From: Blasia pusilla
Taxonomy: Eukaryota; Marchantiophyta; Marchantiopsida; Blasiales
DNA length: 64,000 bases
Direction of reading: 5' to 3'
Assembly: GCA_050084515.1 (NCBI GenBank)
Contig: CM114273.1
Coordinates: forward strand, 11,160,001-11,224,000
Shown: one piece after another, positions 13,801 to 26,313 of the stretch
Numbering within the stretch: position 1 is the stretch's first letter
How the letters are laid out: the number at the start of each line of letters is the position of its first letter
Notes under the pieces: generated by a model
Databases searched by the model: none
What the model saw: only the letters and a program-made list of their open reading frames with translations
Told to the model about the DNA's origin: nothing
Program-made: the position numbers and the translations under genes

Positions 13801-16800
13801 CTATTTAGAACCAGCTAGACGCCCACTTCACTCCAAAATGCCCCACTTCCTATTGGGCATATTATACTAATTATACTCTTTACGGAGGATGAGGCATCAT
13901 TCGTACTTTGCCATCCTCCACATATAAATTTTGAAAGTCCCACCCTGTAGGGCCAAATTGCAAACAACCTCTTGTTAAAGGCATTGCAAATTTTTCCTCT
14001 GTGCAAAAGATTTCAATTCATTAAAAAAAAAGCCTAAAATATTTACTAAGGAGTTTCAAAGTAGAATTTAAGACAAAGACTCATTTCAGGAGACATTTTG
14101 CAATGTTGATTTATTATCTTCAATATATGGCATTATTATATTTTTTCTAATTTCATTATTATCATTATTAATGAACTAATGTTACCGCCGAGGTTACATT
14201 AGTTCAATAGGGGGCCACTTAAGCGGATTCCTCCCATTTCTACTCTTCCCTTTCCACTCGTCCTACCAAAATAACATCCACTAACTAAATTATAAGTTAA
14301 TTTTAATCAAGTAAATTATTTCCCTTTTCCATTAAAATTAATTTCCCTTTCCCAAAATATGGAATAGGAATTAACCTGGTTTGGAAAAATCATCATATTT
14401 TTAATCTAATTTTTATTTTCTTAAATCTTAGAAGAGTAATAATATTTGGCTATTCTAGGTTTTTAATATCTTCTACCCATCCTATAAGGTCGAGGAAAAA
14501 CATTCCACCCATGTTTCCTATTTTTTCCCATTATCTTACTCTTTTGTCGTATTGTGTTCGCCCATTATAATACAGATTTACAAAAGAAAAAATATACAAT
14601 TTTGGGTTAGCATAAAAATGCTTCAACCCCATAGATTCCTTTCATACATCCATAAAATATATTAAAACATTATGTTACTCACTTTTCTCGAAAGGACCTT
14701 CCATATGCACTATCATAAGGACATCCATATGGATAGAATCCAAGGAATTCCCAAGCCATATTTTATTCACATTGTAAATACTACATACTCTTCCCTAAGT
14801 GCCCTAGCATGTGTTTATACTTAACATATTGCGTTCTAGCTATGTTAGCCAAGATTAAAAAAAATCGTATACCTTATATTCAAAGAAGGACTACAAAAAA
14901 TCATAGGCCTTAAGTCCTTGAAGCATTCGTCTTTCCATTTTTTTGGGCTTGGATCTTAAAGAACATAAACTCAATTTTCATAGTTGCACCATCTACCAAT
15001 GGCTTCTTGAACCTTCCATTTGAAGGTTTTTCTTCTACAGAAAAACAAGCAAGCATTTTTACCTCTTTCCTACTCCAATCTTTCAAACCATCTGGGTGGT
15101 ATGGTCTATATATATATAAGGGGATTAAGCATATTTATTCCTCCAAATAAACCATTCTCCTCAAATGTCCTTTCCAATTTAATGAAACCCCTTTTCATGA
15201 TCCAATCATCGTTTTTGCTCTACAAGAACCAAGCCAAAAACCAATCTACACCCCACTCCCTCAAGAGGGGCAATATACAATTTGATATGGGCTCTCCATC
15301 CTTGTCTTAAACTTGAGCCAATCCAAGAAATAACATGACTAATTTTCCTTCATTTATGTAAGTAACAAAGATCACATGATGTCATATTATGAGTATTCTT
15401 GTCCACCGCAAGTCCATAAAAGGTCTAAGTCTTACCCTACTTAATAATCTTTTCCACACAATCTGATTGATACATGTTATCATAGACGCACAAGCTTTAT
15501 TGCCTTGATAGATGGTAATAGCTATTTTGGTAAAAGAAATCTTGAGTAGCTCACAAAAGCCAAGGAAAGATAAGAGCGCAATATTATGCTTAGATAATAA
15601 GAAAGAAACTCAAAGAGGAGCCAATAAGGCTGCGTCATATGTTCACTTGGGTAAGACTATAGATTTTTGAATTTTTTTCTTCCCATGCTTATCAAGCATG
15701 CTCCTTCAATTTACCACAATCTTTGAAGGTCTATCTTCATATCTTCACATTTATGGCTCCATGATCAGCAAAGGCCGATCTTCCCTTACTTTCTCTACAT
15801 ATCTTATTGAATACTTGTCATGGATTAGACTCAAACTCTATCCACAATGAATTTCTTCATTTTTGTTCACTTTCTTTGATCTTGCATTGAAAAGGCTTGA
15901 TTGTATTCATGTCATTATTTTGGGAACTATGTGCTTCTTCTAGAGGCCCTTTAGTTGGTTCTTGTTTTCTTTTATTAAACCCAAAGTGTGTAAGTGAATT
16001 CTATCTTTCATTGTTAGGAAGGGTTGCACTAGAATTATTGTCCATTGGATTTGGTAATTTGGGTCTAAACCTTGTGCAAAAGAACACCCTAAAATAGTAT
16101 GGGGTATGGGTATCAATTACAAGAAGAATAAAAAGTACTAAGTTATACAATAATGATGAGGAAAAAAGTCTTCCCAAGCTTTGATAAAAAAGATGGAAAA
16201 TTTTGGAATCATGAAAATTAGAAATCAACGTTATTTTGAAACTAGAAGCAAAGATGGGAAAAATTTAAGGAAGATTGAAAAGACCTAAAGAAAACACTAA
16301 ATCACTAGTTTGCCTTCCGATTGACCAAGGTGCATGTGATGTGAAAGACACGACAAATGAACATGGTTTTGGCATCAGTTTGCATTAAACCACCATGTGC
16401 AAAGATAATAAAAGTGCCCAAGCTATATATGCATGTGCAAAATTTAGATTGAAGAGATTCTTAGCAAAACAAAACCTTGGTGAAAAAGAGTTAAGAAGGT
16501 TGTGGAGTGCGGGTACACTACATTCTAGTAACAATGATGCTAGACATGATGTTGAAGTGGAACAAACTCAAGGATGGGGAAAACTTGCAAAATCTCTTGA
16601 GCGGAAAATTTAAAACTCCAAAGGGAGCACTAGCACACAATGGAGCATAGTCACACAAAGCAAGAAAACAATGGAGCAGCGGAGCCGGGGAGCATAAAAG
16701 TAATGGAGAATCCGTGCTACAAAGTATTAAAGTTAAGAGAACAATTTAGCAGAAAAGTTTAGCGAACAAGAAACTCGTCAAAAAAACGTGTGAACAATAG

Positions 16801-17700
16801 CGCTCAGCAAGTGATGAAGTGAAGGAAAAAAAGAGACCAACTAACTACAAAGTGGAGTGGAGTGCAACTACGGAGAGAGCAACAAACAACAAAGTGGAGG
16901 CTATGGCTATGCAGGGAAGAATGAAGTGAAGACCTTTGGGGGATTGGGGGGGGAGGAAGACAATTTGTCATGACCCAGAATCCTCTTGTGGCCCAAGTTG
17001 TGCCTCTCGCTACCAATTGTGCCGCCTTGCCCTAGCCTCCCTCCTCACTCAAGTAGAATGGGGCTTTGATGCAAGAGACAACATTTAGATGTCTATGATA
17101 GGTAGTGTAATTGTATTGCCATCACACTTGTAGGAAAATCCATTGAATGGTCTCTACCAACTACTATAATTGATATTGGGTGATGATGGATAAAGTGATA
17201 AGTAGGCAATGGGCATACTCATCCCTCCTCTACACTACCTACTCATTAGTGCTCTAGTTAGTGATGAGTATGCATCCTCAACTCTTACCCATGGTTCATC
17301 CATCATTTGATTTGTATCGTCCACCAATCTATCCATTTCATGTATTCCCGCAAACCAAATTATTATTTCTAGTTATTATCTATCATTACCGAGTGGTTTT
17401 TTCCTTTGTTCTGTCTTCCTCCGGTGGCATATCTTTGCGTTATTTTCATTTTTTTCACCATTTTTCACTCCGCTACCAAAAAAATTTTGTTAACCAACAT
17501 TTTAGATAAAAGAAATATCCTTTCTAGATAAATAGAGGTGAAAACTTAATTTTCACGCACCTTTGAATCGGCAGAAGTATGTCTAGTTTAATGAAAAGCA
17601 GGAATTAAATTTAATAGCCTTCCTGAAGCCCGATATTTACGTGTCCTTATTTTAGTGGGACAATAATCCCAAGTCTTACAAGTGAGTCCTTTTCCAAATG
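10801..17700. other. AT-rich spacer, no recognisable gene
   Basis: Simple AAGTTTTCATTTT-type repeats occur at 11487-11565. 14650-15500 (minus) has scattered open pieces that might be an old retroelement, but no diagnostic motif was found. Confidence 0.45.
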
Positions 17701-19110
17701 GAAAGAAAATGCTGTGAAGGTCATCCGTCACGATCCGTGACCTCGAGACCTCTAATGAGGCTTGTCAAATTGGTATTTGATCCAACTTCCAAGTGAACAC
17801 AGTAGTGTCGATCGGTTTTCTTCGCTTCATCTTTTCAATCTTTGGTTGGATCGATTGGAGTCGTCAACTTTTGGCAAGATCGATGGAGCTCGTGCCGAAC
17901 GGCCAGATCCTAGGGCCAGTCAACTTTGAGAAACAGTGTACACTTGGGCAAAACAGCGAACGGCATCATAAAAAGACGAGCGAATTCACATTCACATTTT
18001 CACAAGCAGCACTAGTAGTCGCACACACACCGAGTGTCCCGCACTCCCCTCTGACTGTCGTTCCAATAGCCCAGGACTGTGCTGTCACGGCTGTGCGGCG
18101 CAGCTCAGTCTGCTCAGCTGCAATGCGCTGGTACGACGGAGAGTAGGCAATTACTTTTGCGATGAAAGATGGTATACTCATATAAAGGAGGGCCGTAGGG
18201 GTGCATGATCATGTCAGGCTAACCGTGATAGAGTACAGCGGGGAGCGCGATGTGATCGGGCACAGGACCGTTTATAAAGTAAGGAGGAGCGGTGGCCTGA
18301 GGAGCAGATTCCACATGTTGGTGACAGTTTTCCCAACGGCCGGCCTGCCCGCCTGCCCGGTAGGTCGGTCAGTGTTGCTCGCTCGGTCGAGTACGATCCC
18401 TAAGCAATCTTTCCTAATTCTTTCTTTCGAATCTTTCCTTCAGGATCGCCATCGCCATCTCCTTCGACAGAGACCGCACTTCGAATGCGTGAGTATTGAC
18501 TGGACTCTGGAGCTCCAGAGCTCGCCTGATCCTTCGGCACAATAATGTCATCGGCCCTCACTTGTAATCATACACTTTGACTCCGCCGTTTCTGATCCTT
18601 TTCTGACCTACAGATTCGTTCCTAGCGGTGGCCTCCGCACTCCGCAGTCTCGCCCCGACGCCTCGTCCCTCGACTCCCTGCACCTGATCTTTTCCTTTCC
18701 CAAATCCATCCGTGATTCCGCTTCCCGAATCCCTACCCTGCCTCTCGCACGAGTGACTTCTCCCTATTCGGGAAACAAATGCGAAGGACGCTGCTCGTGG
18801 GCACACTGAAGAGTGAATTGTGCAACATCTAACATTAACACGTAGATGACTCAAACTTCCGGATGGGTTTTCATCACCTCTTGGAAGGGTAAGGCTTCGT
18901 TGTTTGTTCTGGGATGGTCGCGGTAATATAGTTATACCAGCGCTGGGTAATTTCAGGGCCGGTTGTGGTCTTTGAGTCCCCTCTTTGTTTTCCCGGAAAC
19001 CCCATGCATACCAGACGGTGCCCTCTTTTGTTTTCCCGGGAAACCCATGCATACTAGAGGGTCCGCGTGTTCCGCACGGGCGAAAAACACCCGAATTGTG
19101 ATCCGCCACA
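17700..19110. other. GC-richer island, no recognisable gene
   Basis: CG dinucleotides are much more frequent than in flanking DNA. Long overlapping open frames on both strands lack any known motif. Confidence 0.45.
18980..19054 (+). repeat. Imperfect tandem repeat, about 42-bp period
   Basis: TTTGTTTTCCCGG, then AAACC and CATGCATAC occur in both units, near 18984-19013 and 19026-19055. Confidence 0.75.
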
Positions 19111-22039
19111 GGAAGAATACCAATTAAATGAAAAAAATGGGAACTGAAAAAATGCTATTGGAAAAAAACACGTGTCATCAGAAGGAGGCGTGGCACTCTC
19201 CAATAATAATAATCTAGATTTATTGAGCTCATCTTATGTCACTAGCCGTAGGTAATACATGCACGCTAAAACAAATGGTCACAATACTGACACGTCATAA
19301 AACCATTCTTAACTTAGCTCCGCCGTACTGACCATATCGCTTCGACTCCTTTAAGAAGTTAGGCTAGAGACTTAATGGCTGTTACTGTGCTGATGGTTTA
19401 TTTTATGGTATTCATTTCACCAAACCTTAGAGTGGAAATTGTGACGTGGGGCTTCAACTGTACCACGTACTCAGAAGCTCTGAGGACTCCCGGTATCTAC
19501 AGTTGACTACAGTTTTCTCGCGACGAACGAATTAGTATGCGGATCCTAAGGATCACTGGTGTACTACGTAAACGTCATGCTTCAAAGGTCAGCACAATTT
19601 GTTCAGAGCGTAATTATTCAAGGTCACCACATAGTTAGTACAAGATAAGTAAATAAGTAAATAATCGATGTTCATCGAAATTTCATTTCCATGATTATTT
19701 AACGATTGCTCTTAATTACGTGCAGAGTTCATTCAACAAAAACCAAAATGAGTTGATGAGATCATAGTGATAAACTAACTTGGAACTATTCAATGTGTTA
19801 GGGGAGTTATTTTGTTCACCAAGAGGCGTTTTTTACTCCTTTCATATCTCGGAACACTTGTGTTATCATAAATTAGTGTTATTTTTTAATGTAAGGTTAG
19901 AAGACAACTAGTCTTAAATATTGTAATGCACTTGTTTAGATTATTATAATAATTAATTTTCAAAATTCATAAAGGGCATTTAAAATAATCTTGAATAATT
20001 CTATTGACTCACTAGTAAGTTTTTACCCATATGATTGGGAATGACAAGATTCACATAATATGAAATTAGTGGACACACCTTCAATAAATTTTAATTTTGA
20101 AAAATATGACAAAAATTTAAAAAAATAGAAATTTTATAATACATCTAATTTATTTTATTTAATTTGGAAAAAATAATTTATCTCTTTTCCAAACCCCATC
20201 TTTCAATAAGTAAAAGAAAGTCACTTATTTTGATGAATATTTTTCCCAAAAGAGGGCTTAAATTTTTTTCCCACCAAACTTGAAAATTAAGAATAATATA
20301 GCAAAAATATGTCTTCCATTATTTTAAATAATCATTCTTGTCCCATTTTTTCTTATTATCATTTTGATTTATTCTCAAAAGGAAAATTATTTTCCTCAAA
20401 ACTAAATTTTATCATAATTTGTTAGCATGAACCTTGAAAAAATAATTTTATAATTCCAAATGTGGAAAGATAGTAAAACTTAAAGAGACTATATAAGATT
20501 CCATGGGAAAGATATTTTAATTTTACTTAATTATTAAAATAAATAAATAAATAAAAACCTAATTATTAAAATCATTCTTGCGTTCTGCTTAGTATCGGGT
20601 AAATTTAAAAGAAAAACGACGTGCAATGGCTTCATGGACAAGTATCATACATGTTATTTGTTCATTGGTCTTCACAACGAGCTAATACGCTTAATAGTAT
20701 GATGATAAGATGAGTTATCATTTTATTGAAAAGTCAAATGTTGAGACTAGAGGAGTTTTCAAAATGAAGGGCATTCTATTGATAAAATTAAATTGTAAAT
20801 AATTTCATTAATTAAAAAATTAGAAAACATGATGAGTTATGAAAACATCACTTTTCACACCATCTTTATTTTTTGCGTCTTCCTGACTAGTGAAAATTTT
20901 AATTTTCCTATTTTTTTGAAAATTTATTTCTCTATCTTAAATAGGGGTCAATTTTTAACATTTTCCAAGGCATTAAAAATATAGAAAGAAATAATTTGGA
21001 TGTTTTTAAATCTAATATCCCTAATTTTTGCTTGAAATAAAAATTTTAATAAAAGAGAAAAAGCGAATGAATAAATAAATTAAACCTCAACTCCTAAAAG
21101 GCCTTAAATTAAAAATCTAAAGACCCTTCCTCCCAGCCTTGTACTCCCTCTCTTCTCTTAACTTAACTAAATCCCTCAACGCCTTTGATTTTTTTTTCCT
21201 TAGATGGACACCTATCACTTCCATACATGTCTTGAAAAGACATGTCTCACCCCAAGGAGACTCCTCTTGGAAGTCCATCCTCGGTTAGTAATATGGATTC
21301 AAAATAAATTCTTACAAGTAAAATGAAACAAGTATGGGATCTATTTAGTTGGATGGGGTGTGGGAATAGACTTTGTAATGGTGGAATAAATATTAGTACA
21401 TTCTTATCTACTTGGGCATGTTATGATACTAGAGGTTGAAGTTCTAGAGTAAATTTTAGCATGACGTTTCAAAATAGAGAAAAATCTATGGCAATGTAGT
21501 GCCAAGTGAGCTAGTCTGAACATGCTTGACGGCATAAACAACGATATATAGTGGTAAGTTATATTTGTTTATAGTTATTTAAAGGGAAAGCTTGTAATGA
21601 ATTAAATTAGAATTATGGAAATTTTTTTAGTATAACTTAGAATTACCAAAGGCTCATGCTATTTTATAATAAACTTGCATGTACAATCGTATGCAAATAT
21701 ATTTATGTTTCTAGATTTCATAAGTTTGCTATTTTATGGATATTAAGTTGTCCAGAATCAAGTCTGTTGCATACACTTTAGTATAGATTAGAATGCAAAA
21801 TAATTAAACATATTAGGAGAAGTATTAAAATGGAAAAATTATCTCTAAATAGCCCACATCACTATTTTCTTATTTTCAAATTGGTACCAAGACTTACTTT
21901 ACAAATTTCACCACTTAGAAAAAAATAGAGAAGCTTAAGAATTGAGTTTAGCAATTGCAATGAAGGCAATAATGGACTAATGCAATGCGATACTTTTGCT
22001 TAGATTTTTAAATCTATGGTATTTATTTATTGTATCATA
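19111..22039. other. AT-rich spacer, no recognisable gene
   Basis: Mostly T/A runs and short AATA repeats (20540-20557). Nothing coding was seen. Confidence 0.5.
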
Positions 22040-22533
22040 TATAAGTTATAAGACAACATGTACTACAATGAAGGAGAGTAAATCATTGTGGAAGAGTGAA
22101 GCTCAAAACATCACTTACACAACATCCCATTGATTGCATGAGACTCAAGCTTACCTTTTGATTTACGTGGATTTCAATTTCTGATTCATCTTGCTTTTGC
22201 CATGACTATCAATAAATCTCAAGGGCAAACCTTGAAAAAAGATAGGAATTTACTTACCTACATGAGTCTTTTCTCATTGTCAATTGTATGTAGGATTATC
22301 AAGAGTATGACAAAAATATAAGAATAGGAACTGATGCGCTTTCAAATGAAAAAGGACACTTCACGCGTAACGAGGTGTATAAAGAAATACTTCAATGAAA
22401 TAAAATTGTGCGTATTGATATCTTTGAACCTGTGCATCGCTCGGGCACCTTACTAGTATAAGTTGTAAGACAACATGTACTACAATAAAGGAGAATAACT
22501 CATTGTGGAAGACTGAAGCTCACAACATCACTT
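22040..22533 (+). repeat. Direct repeat of about 75 bp flanking a Helitron end
   Basis: 22040-22116 and 22457-22533 are closely similar (GACAACATGTACTACAAT, then CATTGTGGAAGA and TGAAGCTCA in both). The second copy begins at the base right after the Helitron CTAG end. Confidence 0.8.
22118..22456 (+). mobile_element. Helitron 3' fragment: helicase C-terminus and 3' terminus
   Basis: From 22118 the plus strand reads IPLIA, one stop, then LPFDLRGFQF and LAFAMTINKSQGQTLKK. This is the last conserved motif region of Pif1-type Helitron helicases (canonical AFAMTINKSQGQTL). About 230 bp further on the element ends with a small GC palindrome (GTGCATCGCTCGGGCACC) and TTACTAG at 22456, followed by T. 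That is the CTAG-T end expected for plant Helitrons. The rest of the element upstream is missing or unrecognisable, so this is a 5'-truncated relic. Confidence 0.75.
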
Positions 22534-23884
22534 ACAAAATTACATATTGGATCTATAATTTCTATGCAAACTGTTTAAGGATCGTGTGTGTTTAGGAAAA
22601 ATTATGATATCATCAAATGAGAAACATATTATAGAACAAGAAAGAATTGCTTATGTAGTTTCATTGACTAAGACAACCCTCTATATTCTCTTAATATCGA
22701 TTGGATAAGCCCCAATTAGAGAGAAATTTTAGGAATATTTTGAATCAGAGGCTCAAGAATATCAACATCCTTTGCAAAGTCAGATACCTAGTCCTTTGAT
22801 TTATTTAGTTTGTGTTTGAGTACTCATCTCAATAATTTCATCTTGATTATCTTCAAAGGAAAAATAAGAAAATCCCTTACAACAACAATCTCAATCAATA
22901 AGATAAAGACTTGCTCTTCATCAACATCAAGTGCACATGATACATTTTGATAAATATCTCCAAGTTGTTGTGTTGCACCATCAACTTTTTGGATGTAAGA
23001 CATCAACACCAATGTAATGAAATGGTGTACTTATACCATAGATGAGCATGTGTGATGAGAAACCTACCGCTTGATGGTGATGACAATTTTGTTATGGATG
23101 ATGAGAACAGGGATATGCTTTCTATTACCATAAATTACATTGAAGCCATAGATAGTTAAAAATTTTCAAATAACACGTATGCTTAATTCTGAATTTATAC
23201 ATATAGAGTAGCCATTACAAAGAAGTAAAATTACATTATGCGTAAAATTTTCTTATCTCCTTGCACATTTTTTTTTGTGAATTCAATACATATCAGGAAA
23301 AAGTGAAATTTGCAAAAGCTAATAAAGGATTTGTTTCTTGATATTCCAAGCATTTCTCATAATAGTAACATACAATATATCAAAATACACTTGAGGATAA
23401 TAAGAAATGTAGAAATATATGATTTGAACTAATAAGATTAGAAAATAAGAAGAGAAAATTGTAAAAGCTAGATGTCTCTAAATATTGTTCATAAAAATAC
23501 GCATTTTGTAGAAGTTAAATACAAGAATGAAAAATTTATAAAGATGTTTAAGTTTGGTAGATTTTGAGCAAGAAAACCGGTATGTACATTGGAGTGCCAG
23601 AAAAACAACATCTAGTTACGACATAATTACACTGTTATGAAAATTGTATTGTGTGCTATAAAATCAAGGCTGAGCATATGGCCTCCAATCAATATATGTT
23701 AACAAAAATGTAAGAAAACTCATCTTTATACATCCAAAGATTTAAAAAAACTACATACACATATGAGTGAATAAAATCACAAGAGTACCTAAAGTAATCC
23801 ATGTAATGATATTTAGGCACACTTTCACTTGTTTGGCGAGGTGATAAGGAGATTTGAGTCATAAGAGTAATTTTTTGCTATACT

Positions 23885-24962
23885 CTAGGGTGGACTTTGT
23901 GGTGTAGGCATGATATGTTGATGCTGACCAAAGACGTTGGCATGAGCATTTCTTGGACCAAGACTAGAGGAGATGATGACTACATCATCAAAGTTTGGAA
24001 ATATTGGAAGTTGTTGAGGATTATCAAGGTCGATTGGGATAGGTACAAGCGATAGCAATTGAACATCATTACCTACTTCTTTCATTCGTTAAATCAATTG
24101 AGTTGCATTTATGGATGATAAACCCAAAATCATGCTAATTTGCAGATGCATCTCGAGTCTAAGCATACGTAGCTGACCTAAATGTATTCCACATGAGATC
24201 AGGCTAAATAGATGTGTGGCATCTTTACTTGTGAGAGATGCTTCTTAAAAGTGCATATTTTTAAATCTTAAAGCTTCCTTATTAATTCTTGCACAACATA
24301 CATAAAATTAAGTCAAAATGTTTACATGCTACTAAACAGAATGAAATTACAATCTTAAGAGATTAAACAACCATGATGTTGGAGCCATGAAGTGATGAAT
24401 CTTACCCGATGCTTGTCCATAAGATAACATCCATAAGTCAAAACTAAAAGTTCCACACTTGTCCTTAAAACCTCTCTCGATCTAGCATCCAGTTACTCCA
24501 TGCTCCCAAAATATTGCCATTATTCCTAGGTTGTCTAACTACTTCATTTGATTTTCTGCAAGTGTCTATATCGTGGCTTGGTCTCTTCTTGTTCGATGTT
24601 AATCTCGTTTAGAATCATGTTGGAAAAATCCAAGTAGTTCACAAGAACTTGATAAGATCATGTTAGTGGAAATGACAAGATCTATAGTTGGTGATGGAGG
24701 AGAAAAAACAAACAAACAAGGAATTATTCTCAAATACAATATGAGAGAGTTGTTGAAATACAGTTGAATATTGTTCAGTAGTAAATTTAGTTATGTTTGT
24801 GTCATAATCATGCAGAGGAAGAACCTGTCCAATTTGTGAAACCTGAACTGCATGATAGTGCTGGCCTAAACATCTTGTTGCACATCCACATGTTGAATTT
24901 TTTTCAAGATGTTGTATTCTCTCTTGGACATAAATAAATCCATTTAATAATACATGGTTCAA
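23885..24962 (-). pseudogene. Decayed copy of the 297-aa gene found at 50187-51252
   Basis: Three blocks on the minus strand match, in order, the three exons of the 297-aa gene. The first block (about 24770-24910) has STCGCATRC and VSQIGQ opposite STCGRVARS and IGQIGQ, and ends FE exactly where exon 1 ends. The middle block (about 24395-24655) encodes LVNYLDFSNMILNEI opposite LVSYLDFASMILNNI. The last block (23885-24290) has LFSLISCGIHLGQLR and PIDLDNPQQLPIFPNFDDV opposite LFNLISGGIRLDQLR and PIDLDNPPYLHLFPDFDEV. The exon-1 donor GAG|GT has become GAG|AA, and the middle and last blocks contain stops and frameshifts. The copy therefore cannot make the full protein, although its last 66 codons are still open. 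Shared exon order including intron positions means DNA-level duplication, not retroposition. Confidence 0.6.
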
Positions 24963-25349
24963 TGAATATTACCAAAGACTTTCAAATCTTAAAGTTTCCA
25001 AAATTTCTAAGCTTTTTCCTTTATGTGACATGATACAACATGACACATCTAAATTCAAGACCAAAAATAAATCTAATGACCGAAAGACAACGACCAAAAT
25101 TTTTTGATCCTTGACTTTTATCAGTGGTAATAATATATCCAAGAATAAGCAAAAAAATCTATGTCACATATTTTTGGTTTTAATTCATGCCTCAAAGTTC
25201 CAAACTTTGATCTAATTTACTAGGATAGATGTACTATTGGGTAGAATGTTAATCATAATATATACGTACCAAATCTTCATCCTTATTAATAAATTATGCT
25301 ATATATGGATAATGCCCATGTAACATAACTTATCCCTATGTAATCCACA

Positions 25350-26313
25350 TGAGCATGCCTCTATCTTTGGTCTTGGGGCTCGTACAACTCGAACCACATC
25401 AAATGTAATCATCGTTGGCTTGAAAAATAATCCAAATTTAGAATAAACCCAAGTTATTAATTTTTTTTAAAAAAAGTTTACAATACAAAATAATAATTCT
25501 ATCTTATATAATCTTTAACATCAAAGTAATTAATTCTAGTGGTAGTTGTAGAAGCAAGAAATATTAGAGGAATTGTCCCAATATGAAGATTTCTTTTAGT
25601 GTATTCCTCGTTATCAAAGGATAAAAAATAGATGCATCATCATATTAGTAAACCAAATTAGCATAATTGCATCTTTGGCCTTGTACTCGTGCAGCTCGAA
25701 GCATGTCATAGAACCATTGAGGGTTGGAAGGAGGCGAAAGAGTGTGAAGAATAAAGATTTAAAAATATAACCGCTATGATATATCAATAATTAAAATATC
25801 ATTTTAAAAACATGTAAGAATTAGATATGACACCTTTAGTCTCCAAGATTACATTGGAGATGGTGTGATTAGTGATTACAATCTTCGATTAAGTGAGCAT
25901 ATCACATGTAATTAACATTGATCTAGAAAAGAACCAAAATTTAGAACATACCCAAGTTATTCAAAATAGGCAAAAAACTTGAAAAAAGTGAAGTTTGAAA
26001 TAGAAAAGAATAAAAAAAATTAGTAATACCTTACATTATATTCAACATCAAATTCATCAACTCTAGCGGTAGTCGTGGGAGCCACTACTTCATCAATTGA
26101 TGCAAGAGTCATTCCATCATGGGGATTTTCTTCATACGTATTACTCCTTGAAGGATCCCCAACGTATTCATCATCATAAAAGTCAATCAAATCAACTTGC
26201 CTTAATTTGTCTTTGACTTTAAGCTCGTACAACTCAAAGCATGTTATATAATTTGTGAGGGTTGGAATGAAAGGACAGATTGTATTAAACAAAGTTATTA
26301 AGGAGTTAGTCAT
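25350..26313 (-). other. Three diverged copies of an exon-like module
   Basis: Similar DNA occurs near 25362-25425, 25672-25735 and 26208-26275 in the same orientation. Each copy centres on a stretch that on the minus strand reads CFELYELK followed by charged residues. The right-hand copy sits in an open frame of 97 codons (26020-26313) with IDFYDDEYVGDP and DEVVAPTTTARVDEFDV. The middle copy keeps traces of these motifs with stops. The left-hand copy is shortest and weakest. The function is unknown. The module begins about 0.4 kb upstream, in minus-strand sense, of the decayed copy of the 297-aa gene. Confidence 0.4.

Noticed and set aside
18558-19109. 183-codon open frame on the minus strand
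   Set aside because: Lies in a CG-rich island where stops are rare by composition; it also spans a tandem repeat and contains no domain.
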